A DNA stretch of 64,000 nucleotides, taken from JABDIP01 sp965250245. GTDB lineage: Bacteria; Pseudomonadota; Alphaproteobacteria; DSM-16000; Inquilinaceae. The DNA lies in assembly GCA_965250245.1 (NCBI GenBank), contig OZ252296.1, positions 3,658,001-3,722,000 on the forward strand, written 5' to 3'. This document shows, one piece after another, positions 34,686 through 41,276 of the stretch. Position numbers and translations under genes: made by a program. Position 1 is the stretch's first letter; every line of letters starts with the position of its first letter. The notes under the pieces were generated by a model. It had not been told where the DNA came from and ran no database searches. It saw only the letters and a list, made by a program, of their open reading frames with translations.

Positions 34686-34732
34686 GTTACATTTCCTCGG
34701 ACAAAAACTGAAATTGTCCTAGGAAATGTAAC
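34686..34732. promoter_or_regulatory. AbiE operator: long inverted repeat
   Basis: Two 19-base arms (34686-34704 and 34714-34732) match as an inverted repeat with one mismatch, around a 9-base centre. AbiEi antitoxins autoregulate by binding inverted repeats in their promoter, and this one ends at the base before the first possible abiEi start codon. Confidence 0.8.
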
Positions 34733-35356
34733 GTGATCATGAGCAAAAAACCGACGCAAAGAGATCGACTGACCAGCCTGCTCAAAGAGCAGACGCTCGC
34801 GCGCGCCAACGAACTGAGGGCAGCCGGAATCGCGGCGGCGACGATCTCACGAGCGGTTGCAGAGGGCGAGGTCACCCGAGTCGGGCGCGGCCTCTACCAG
34901 CTCCCCAATGGCAAAACGGATGCAGCAATGACGCTGGCCGAAGCCTCCAAGCGCGTGCCCAAAGGTATCATCTGCATGATCTCCGCGCTCGCGTTTCACG
35001 GGCTCACCGACCAGATGCCACGCAAGGTCTGGATTGCCATCGGACCAAAGGACTGGGAACCCGCGATCGAGTATCCGCCACTGCGTATCGTCCGATTCAG
35101 GCCGCCCAATCTCACCTACGGGATCGAGTATCATTCGATCGCCGGCATCGATGTGCCGATCTACTCGGTGGCAAAAGCACTAGCCGATGCATTCAGGAAC
35201 ACAAAACTGCTCGACCGCTCTGTCGCTATCGAATGCCTGCGTACCGCGATCGCCGACAACAAGTCCACGCCGTCCGACATCGCCGAAACGGCCAAACACT
35301 GCGGTGCATGGACGCGAATGCGGCCATACCTTGAGGCGATCACCCACAATGGCTGA
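34733..35356 (+). CDS. abiEi: Type IV toxin-antitoxin antitoxin AbiEi
   Basis: A 207-residue protein with an N-terminal winged-helix DNA-binding domain (LKEQTLARANELRAAGIAAATISRAVAEGEVTR is the pattern) and the AbiEi C-terminal domain. It should bind the inverted repeat immediately upstream to repress the operon and to counter AbiEii. Start at GTG 34733 or ATG 34739; AGGA lies 8 bases before the GTG. It overlaps abiEii by 8 bases. Lower GC than the surrounding phage genes suggests separate acquisition. Confidence 0.88.
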   Translation: MIMSKKPTQRDRLTSLLKEQTLARANELRAAGIAAATISRAVAEGEVTRVGRGLYQLPNGKTDAAMTLAEASKRVPKGIICMISALAFHGLTDQMPRKVWIAIGPKDWEPAIEYPPLRIVRFRPPNLTYGIEYHSIAGIDVPIYSVAKALADAFRNTKLLDRSVAIECLRTAIADNKSTPSDIAETAKHCGAWTRMRPYLEAITHNG

Positions 35357-36215
35357 CAGACCCAAGAACATGGCCGCTTCGGTCCGTCAGCGCCTACTCA
35401 ATCTCGCGCGCGCTGAAAGTAGGGTCTTCGACGTGGTCCTTGTAACCTACGGGCTCGAACGACTCCTCTATCGGCTGTCTGTCTCGAAGCATAGAAACGA
35501 CTTTATCCTCAAAGGCGGAATGCTGGTCACGCTTTGGACGGACGACGAAAACCGCGTCACCCGAGATGTCGATTTGCTTGGTCACGGCAAATCGACAGAG
35601 GACCATTTGAAAGGGGTCTTTGCCGAAATCCTAAGCATTGAAGCGGATGACGGTCTCGTATTCGATTCCGACGCACTCGCAGCTTCTCCGATCAGAGAGG
35701 ATCAGGAATACGGCGGCATTCGATTGAAAACGACCGCCCATATTGGAAACACGCGCATACCGATCACTGTCGACATTGGATTTGGCGATGTGATCGCGGA
35801 TCAAGTTCATACGATTGACTATCCCTCCCTCCTCGACCTGCCGACGGCGAACGTTCGCGCATATCCACCAGCCACCGTCATCGCCGAGAAATTCCAGGCG
35901 ATTGTTGACCTTGGCTTGGCGAACGGGCGGATGAAAGACTATTACGACCTCTGGGCCATTCCGAATGCCAAGGCCATCGAACCCACTCAACTCGACGCTG
36001 CGATCCACGCCACGTTCGGGCGAAGGGGCACCGATATACCTGGGATGCGGCCTGTCGGCCTTTCATCCGAATTCGTCAATGATGCCCAAAAGGCTGCTCA
36101 GTGGGCAGCGTATGCCGCATCGATCGATCTCGATGGACTCTCGCTCGACGACGTAGTTGAGACGATATGGTCCTATATCGGTCCAGCCTGCGGACGACTG
36201 CGCGCAGACCGATAA
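35349..36215 (+). CDS. abiEii: Type IV toxin AbiEii (nucleotidyltransferase)
   Basis: A 288-residue toxin with a nucleotidyltransferase fold. LKGGMLVTLW (about residues 54-63) and the acidic motif RDVDLLGHG (about 72-80) form the active-site signature. The later VIAEKFQAIVDLGLANGRMKDYYDLW is the conserved helical part. AbiEii enzymes transfer nucleotides to tRNA and cause abortive infection against other phages. It is encoded immediately after abiEi and converges on the phage gene at 36231. Confidence 0.9.
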   Translation: MADRPKNMAASVRQRLLNLARAESRVFDVVLVTYGLERLLYRLSVSKHRNDFILKGGMLVTLWTDDENRVTRDVDLLGHGKSTEDHLKGVFAEILSIEADDGLVFDSDALAASPIREDQEYGGIRLKTTAHIGNTRIPITVDIGFGDVIADQVHTIDYPSLLDLPTANVRAYPPATVIAEKFQAIVDLGLANGRMKDYYDLWAIPNAKAIEPTQLDAAIHATFGRRGTDIPGMRPVGLSSEFVNDAQKAAQWAAYAASIDLDGLSLDDVVETIWSYIGPACGRLRADR

Positions 36216-36230
36216 AGCAAACGGCTCAGC

Positions 36231-36569
36231 TCAGCTCTCGACGATGAACGTCCCAGGCTCGCGGATCTCGTCATTGCCGGGCTCACGGACCGCGTCAGCG
36301 CCCGGCTCGCGCAGCCCATCGCCCCCGGCGCCGTTGGCCGGCCCGGGCTGCGGCGCGGCCGCGTGGGCCGGTGGCGCGCGTTCGAACATCTCGCCGGACA
36401 TCAGCATCTCGACCACGTCCTTGGCATGCTTGCGCATGAAGATCGGGGCCTCCAGGCCGTTCACGTCGACGAAGGTGCCGCCCGACATCGTCGTGCGGAC
36501 GTTCACGATCGCATCCAGATTGACGTAGTGCTCGTTCTCGTCGGTATCGACCAGGCGGACGAAACGCAT
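36231..36569 (-). CDS. Phage hypothetical protein with REPG repeats
   Basis: A 112-residue protein. The N-terminal 55 residues form a compact beta-rich domain (MRFVRLVDTDENEHYVNLDA...), then a Pro/Ala/Gly linker and three spaced copies of REPG (LREPGADAVREPGNDEIREP). No family known. It follows TerL by 80 bases in the same direction. Confidence 0.6.
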   Translation of the reverse strand: MRFVRLVDTDENEHYVNLDAIVNVRTTMSGGTFVDVNGLEAPIFMRKHAKDVVEMLMSGEMFERAPPAHAAAPQPGPANGAGGDGLREPGADAVREPGNDEIREPGTFIVES

Positions 36570-36649
36570 CGGTGCACCCTCCTCGGTGTGTCGCCCAACA
36601 CTACCGCCCGCCCCTTAACCGTGCCTTACCGGGGCACCGGCACGTGGTC

Positions 36650-38098
36650 TCACGCGGCCCCGGGCGGCCTGAACGGGTCGTAGCTGCCATCGGCCTGCGC
36701 CGGTCGCCTTGCGGCGCGGCTGTCGATGACGGCAAAGCGCAGCGACATGGCCCCGTACCGCGTCGCCGACATCAGATCCTCGGCCTCCTTCACCACCTTG
36801 CCGTCCTTGCGGTGATACAGCCGGAACTCCTCGAACCAGTCGGCCAGGTGGGCGAAGACCTTCAGCCGGCCTGTCTGCATCCGCTCCAGCAGGTCCATCA
36901 GCCCGGCCTCGACTCCCGTCGAGCCGTCGGTGTACTGCGCATGCTCCGGCAGCATGCGCAGCCCCTGCCGGCGATACTGGTCGGCCAGCGGCAGACCGCT
37001 GTCCTTGGAGTGCTGCAGCCCGTCATGGGGCCACGCCCAGGGCAGCCAAGGCCCCCAGGCCTTCAGCGCCGCGGCATGGATCACCGGAGTCGCCTCCCGT
37101 ACCCGGTAGACTTCGGTGACATAGACACAGTCGGCGTCGCGGTCCCAGGCCAGCCGCACCGCCGCCGTCGGATGGTCCCAGCCGAAATCCAGCGCGCCGA
37201 GCTGCGGCCAGTGCCTCGGCACCGGAAAGGCCGGCACCGACACCGCGCTTTCCGCCACCGGGAAGATCCGCCCCGAGCCCAGCACCGGCACACCCTTGGC
37301 CCGGGCCTCGCGCTCATGCGGCGGATAGGCGGCGACGATCCGCCGCCGCTCGTCGGCCGCGATATGCTCCGCGTCGTCGATGGTCATGTTGGTGTCATGC
37401 CGATCCGCGCCGGGCGAGACCAGGAACCGCCGCACCACCTCCGACATGCCCAGCAGCGGCGTGAAGGTCAGCCAGACCATGCCGCCGGTGGCGCTGGTCC
37501 GGGTCAGCCCCTCGGAATAGATCTCGGCCGGCGGCTCCTCGTCGAACCAGACGAAATCCAGCGTCTCGCCCTGCCACTTCGCCCGCCCCTGCTCATAGTT
37601 CTTCAGCTTCAGCACCGAGCGGCCGCCGGATGCGTGCGCGACATGGAGCGTGTCCAGCAATTCCGCCACGCCGTGCCGCGCCCGCGTCCACTCGGCGACG
37701 GCATCGCCGGGGATCATCCCGGTCCCCAGATGCCCCGGCCGCCCGACCAGCATCCGCTGCGGGTTGTCGCGCGTCGTCTCGCCGGTCGGCCCGGCGACCC
37801 AGCCGACCACCGGCCGGTCCCAGCGCCGCCCCCGCCACCACTCCGGATAGCGGCCGGTCAGGTGGAACGCCGCCTCCGCCGCCCCGGCCAGGGTCTTGCC
37901 GAGCTGGTTGCCGGCCCTCAGCAACCGTTCCCGGAACGCCGCCCCGGCGCGGTGAAAATCCGCCTGCCTTGGATAGGGCCGGTACCGCTCCAGCCGCCGC
38001 CGCGACCGCCGCCGCTCGATCTCCTCAAGCGTCGCCACCCATTCGGCCAACGCCAAGCGCCTGGGCGAGCCGGACGGCGCGCCGTTCGAGGTCCTCAT
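36650..38098 (-). CDS. Terminase large subunit
   Basis: A 482-residue packaging motor. Walker A (AGNQLGKT, about residues 62-69), Walker B with the catalytic carboxylate pair (FVWFDEEPP, about 182-190) and a C-terminal nuclease segment (LGALDFGWDHPTA, about 300-312) are visible. The N-terminus is basic. GGAGGGG lies upstream of the ATG at 38098. It overlaps the small-subunit gene by 74 bases. The length matches the podovirus-type TerL family. Confidence 0.88.
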   Translation of the reverse strand: MRTSNGAPSGSPRRLALAEWVATLEEIERRRSRRRLERYRPYPRQADFHRAGAAFRERLLRAGNQLGKTLAGAAEAAFHLTGRYPEWWRGRRWDRPVVGWVAGPTGETTRDNPQRMLVGRPGHLGTGMIPGDAVAEWTRARHGVAELLDTLHVAHASGGRSVLKLKNYEQGRAKWQGETLDFVWFDEEPPAEIYSEGLTRTSATGGMVWLTFTPLLGMSEVVRRFLVSPGADRHDTNMTIDDAEHIAADERRRIVAAYPPHEREARAKGVPVLGSGRIFPVAESAVSVPAFPVPRHWPQLGALDFGWDHPTAAVRLAWDRDADCVYVTEVYRVREATPVIHAAALKAWGPWLPWAWPHDGLQHSKDSGLPLADQYRRQGLRMLPEHAQYTDGSTGVEAGLMDLLERMQTGRLKVFAHLADWFEEFRLYHRKDGKVVKEAEDLMSATRYGAMSLRFAVIDSRAARRPAQADGSYDPFRPPGAA

Positions 38099-38558
38099 CG
38101 CTCAACCCCTCCACGCCGCCCTCCGGCGGCTCCTTCCGGTCGGAAAACATGCCCAGCTCCCGCCCCAGCAGCTCAAGCGCGCGCAACGCAACGCTGCCCT
38201 GATAGGTGAACTCGCCGGTCGGCTCGCCCTTGCGGTCGGTCACCGGCACCGCCTGCAACGCGCGCTCCGCCGTCTCCACCAGCCGCGCCACCACCCAGGC
38301 CCTCCCCGGGCCACCGGAGGCGGAGTCGGCATCGGCCGTCACGCCAGGATCGAGATCCCAGGCGCACTGCAGCGCTTCAATCCGCGCCGCCACCATTGTT
38401 CGCGCCGCCAGTGCGGCGGCCCGCTTCCCTGTCAGGTCCGGCCGATATCCGGCCTCGCGATAGGCGGCGGCCAGCTCCGCTCCGGCAGCGACAAGGCGCG
38501 CAAAGCGCTCCTGCCGCGGGTTCCGCAACCGCGCCATTCGGCCGCCCGGTGGCGACAT
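38025..38558 (-). CDS. Terminase small subunit
   Basis: A helical DNA-binding protein of about 177 residues (start at ATG 38558 with a weak AGGTG site, or at 38537 giving MARLRNPRQERF). The motif NPRQERFARLVAAGAELAAA followed by YREAGYRP is the TerS helix-turn-helix region. The C-terminus is acidic and overlaps the TerL start. It should recognise the packaging start site. Confidence 0.8.
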   Translation of the reverse strand: MSPPGGRMARLRNPRQERFARLVAAGAELAAAYREAGYRPDLTGKRAAALAARTMVAARIEALQCAWDLDPGVTADADSASGGPGRAWVVARLVETAERALQAVPVTDRKGEPTGEFTYQGSVALRALELLGRELGMFSDRKEPPEGGVEGLSDEDLERRAVRLAQALGVGRMGGDA

Positions 38559-38681
38559 ATCGGCACCTATCGCCAAAGGCATCTATAGGCATGACAGCCG
38601 TGGCCGACAGCGCCCGTCGCAACGGATTGAACCGTTCTCATTGGAAGATCCCTTTGACACCTATGATGAAGACAATCCATG

Positions 38682-38710
38682 CTGACACCACTATCGATTG
38701 CTGGTATGTT
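38682..38710 (+). promoter_or_regulatory. Promoter of first Sel1 gene, predicted leaderless transcript
   Basis: CTGACA (38682-38687), 17-base spacer, TATGTT (38705-38710), then TTCCT and the ATG at 38716. The distance puts transcription start at the start codon, and no Shine-Dalgarno is present. Confidence 0.6.
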
Positions 38711-38715
38711 TTCCT

Positions 38716-39756
38716 ATGCGCAGGATTATTTTTCGGTTCGCCCTTCTGGTGGTCGTGGCTGCTGTGATCGGCAGCGGCGGCTGGATCGCCTTCGATGGAC
38801 TCTGGCCGTCACAACCGATGGCCACATCGCACGCGGCGGAGTCCGGTGACGTGGAGGCAGCACGCCAAGCCGCGCGCGCCGGAAACCTCGACGAAGCGTT
38901 CGTGATCCTCGACCGTCTGGCTTGGCAGGGCGACCGAGACGCCCAGTATTTCCTGGGCGACATGTATTCAGCAGGCCTGCACGTCCATGCAAACTGGGAA
39001 GCGGCGGCGATGTGGTGGACTCGCGCCGCCGAACAGGACCACGTCGATGCTGCTGTCCGGCTTGCCAGCTACTACAGCTATGGCAATCCTCGCGGATCGC
39101 GCAGGCCCGATCCGCAGTTCGAGCAGGCAGCGTATTGGTTTCTGCGGGCGGCAGAGCTTGGCGACGGCTATGGCCAGGCGCGGATCGGACAGATGTATAT
39201 CGAGGGCGAGGGCGTCGACCAGGACGTCGAGCTTGGCCGAGAATGGCTCGAACGCGCGATCGCCGACTCCAACAGCCGTGTGGCCAAGTACAACCTGGGT
39301 AAAGCATATCGGGACGGTGTGTTCGGCGCCCCGGACGACCGACTGGCGGCGCATTGGTGCCTGGAAGGGGGAAAGGACGGCAACGTCTATTCAATGCGGT
39401 GTGCGATACACCTCATGGCAGATTCCGACAGCGATGCGGTCGACTTCGAATCCGCCTACCAATGGGCCCTTGTGATCGAGGAATGGGAGGTTGGTCTCGG
39501 GTTCCTCACTGCTAGCCGCACTGCCGATTTTGTCCTTCATGGTGACCTGGAACCGGCACCGCGGAACATGGTGCTCGGGCAGGAGATCGCTCCGGCGCAG
39601 GAACGGGATGTGGAGTTTCCCGAGCCTCGACTCGATGCCGAAGGTCAGGCGCGGGCGAAGGCCAGAGCCGAGGCAGTCCTCGAATGCTGGCCCGAACCGC
39701 CGATCGGACCCGACCTTAGCCTGGAAGAATGCTACCGGCGGCACGGCGCGATCTAA
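38716..39756 (+). CDS. Sel1-repeat membrane-anchored protein A
   Basis: A 346-residue protein with an N-terminal signal anchor (FALLVVVAAVIGSGGWIAF) and several Sel1-type TPR units, visible as DRDAQYFLGDMYSAG, YGQARIGQMYIEGEGV and KYNLGKAYRDGVFG. The C-terminus CWPEPPIGPDLSLEECYRRHG is nearly shared with protein B. Sel1 proteins often act in protein-protein contacts, and some act as immunity proteins for secreted effectors. It is convergent with an orphan fragment resembling the end of the giant virion protein. Confidence 0.8.
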   Translation: MRRIIFRFALLVVVAAVIGSGGWIAFDGLWPSQPMATSHAAESGDVEAARQAARAGNLDEAFVILDRLAWQGDRDAQYFLGDMYSAGLHVHANWEAAAMWWTRAAEQDHVDAAVRLASYYSYGNPRGSRRPDPQFEQAAYWFLRAAELGDGYGQARIGQMYIEGEGVDQDVELGREWLERAIADSNSRVAKYNLGKAYRDGVFGAPDDRLAAHWCLEGGKDGNVYSMRCAIHLMADSDSDAVDFESAYQWALVIEEWEVGLGFLTASRTADFVLHGDLEPAPRNMVLGQEIAPAQERDVEFPEPRLDAEGQARAKARAEAVLECWPEPPIGPDLSLEECYRRHGAI

Positions 39757-39974
39757 TCGACCCCAAGGATAACGTTGCGTTCCTGCGCTTCCAGTTCCGC
39801 GATCTCCTCTTCCATCTTCAGTATCCAGGCCTCGATCTCATCCTGCGTTGCGGGATCCTTGAACCTCATTCTGATTTCACTGTCGACAAGGTAGAGAGCC
39901 ATCTCGTTGTCATGGTCCACGATGCTCGAGACGACACTCGCACCCGAAATTCCGAGGCCCACCGTTCCTAGCAC
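39753..39974 (-). pseudogene. Orphan C-terminal tip of the giant virion protein
   Basis: A 73-residue frame (GTG start at 39974) whose product has a short hydrophobic N-terminus (GTVGLGISGASVVSSI), then DHDNE, then a coiled-coil helix. It aligns by pattern with the last about 75 residues of the 937-residue protein (GLTVAGLDLYNAI, then DDHNTE, then a helix). In-frame stops and a frame change lie just upstream, so it looks like a displaced, truncated tip instead of an independent gene. Similarity is moderate and judged by eye. Confidence 0.5.
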
Positions 39975-39989
39975 GGTACCCTTGGGGAG

Positions 39990-40067
39990 TTACGGTGACA
40001 GTAACCGAATTAGCCGCCGACACCACCGATCTCCCCGAGTTGCCAATTTCGGTAACTGTCACCGTAA
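39990..40067. repeat. 20-bp inverted repeat inside the Sel1 cassette
   Basis: TTACGGTGACAGTNACCGAA at 39990-40009 and its reverse complement at 40048-40067 agree at 19 of 20 positions. The half-site CAGTAACCGA also occurs near 25925. It may be an operator or a hairpin. Confidence 0.65.
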
Positions 40068-40157
40068 TGCCGTCCACCCGGATCGGGCCCAACGTCTCCC
40101 GCAGACGAATGGCCAGGGACCCTGGTGTGCCAACACCTAATCGGATCGCCCTCCGTG

Positions 40158-40186
40158 CAGACTCCACCTCCGATTGCTGGTATGTT
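40158..40186 (+). promoter_or_regulatory. Promoter of second Sel1 gene, predicted leaderless transcript
   Basis: CAGACT (40158-40163), 17-base spacer, TATGTT (40181-40186), TTCCT, then the ATG at 40192. Identical layout to the first Sel1 gene over CGATTGCTGGTATGTTTTCC. Confidence 0.6.
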
Positions 40187-40191
40187 TTCCT

Positions 40192-41202
40192 ATGAGGAAG
40201 AATTTGTCCCGATTTGTGCTTCCAATCTCCGTAGCGATTGTTGCCGGTCTCGGCGGCTGGATGGCGTCGGAATGGATACCCCCCACGCAGTTCGCTGCGG
40301 CCGAGGACGTGCAGGCGGGGATCGATGCATACAATTCCGGTCGCTACCGGACCGCGTTCTGGACCTTTGATCGGTTTGCGAAACGGGGCGATCCGGTCGC
40401 CCAACGCCTTCTGGCCCACATGTACTCACGCGGCGACTACGTCGAGAAAAGCGAAGAAGCCGCCGTGGCATGGTGGAGCCGCGCGGCGGCGCAGGACGAT
40501 CTCACCGCCATTGAGGCGCTCGGGAACTTCTATCGATCCGGCTCGCAGCCAGGGGACTATGAACGAGCCGCGCATTGGTTCAATCGATCTGCGTCATATG
40601 GAAGCGGATACGGCATGGCAATGATCGGCCACATCTACCTGAAGGGCCGGGGTGTGCCGCGCGATATAGAACTCGGTCGTCATTGGCTCGAACGTGCGGT
40701 TGCCGAGACAGAATCCTCAGTTGCTAGGCTGCTGATGGGGTTCGCCTACCGCGACGGCGAATTCGGCGAGCGCGATCCTGCGTCGGCGGCCCACTGGTGC
40801 GTCGAAGGTGCCAAGCGCGGCAACGTCGAGGCCATGTATTGCACCATTCATCTCATGGTCGATGACGAAGACAGCCCGGCCCTCGACTATGAGACCGCGT
40901 ATCTATGGGCAATCCTGACCGAGCATCGGAAGGAACAAGTCGGATACGGGTACCAGAACCACCGTGAATATGTGCTGCATGGATTTCGCTTGCCGGACTA
41001 CCAGCCTGATCCCAATCCCGAACCGGGCTACATGCCGCCGCCTGGAGAGCGCGAAACCGAAACGCCGCGCCTCGACGCTGCCGGCCAAGCCCGCGCCCAA
41101 CTCCGCGCAGACGCCATCCTCACATGCTGGCCTGAACCGCCAATAGGCTTGGACTACACGATCGAGGAATGTCTGCAGAGGCATGGAGCGCCCGCGCTCT
41201 AA
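40192..41202 (+). CDS. Sel1-repeat membrane-anchored protein B
   Basis: A 336-residue paralogue of protein A with a signal anchor (FVLPISVAIVAGLGGWMA) and Sel1 units such as DPVAQRLLAHMYSRGDYV, SGYGMAMIGHIYLKGRGV and ARLLMGFAYRDGEFG. The C-terminus again holds CWPEPPIG. It converges on the 3' end of the giant virion protein, 75 bases away. The same promoter layout as protein A and the neighbouring C-terminal tip suggest the two Sel1 genes arose by cassette duplication. Function is unknown; an immunity role is a hypothesis. Confidence 0.8.
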   Translation: MRKNLSRFVLPISVAIVAGLGGWMASEWIPPTQFAAAEDVQAGIDAYNSGRYRTAFWTFDRFAKRGDPVAQRLLAHMYSRGDYVEKSEEAAVAWWSRAAAQDDLTAIEALGNFYRSGSQPGDYERAAHWFNRSASYGSGYGMAMIGHIYLKGRGVPRDIELGRHWLERAVAETESSVARLLMGFAYRDGEFGERDPASAAHWCVEGAKRGNVEAMYCTIHLMVDDEDSPALDYETAYLWAILTEHRKEQVGYGYQNHREYVLHGFRLPDYQPDPNPEPGYMPPPGERETETPRLDAAGQARAQLRADAILTCWPEPPIGLDYTIEECLQRHGAPAL

Positions 41203-41276
41203 ACATCCACCCTGTGACGGAGGTCGTCAGCCTCGCAACCACTGGCTCCACCATCCGCTCAGGGTCTGTCGACACG

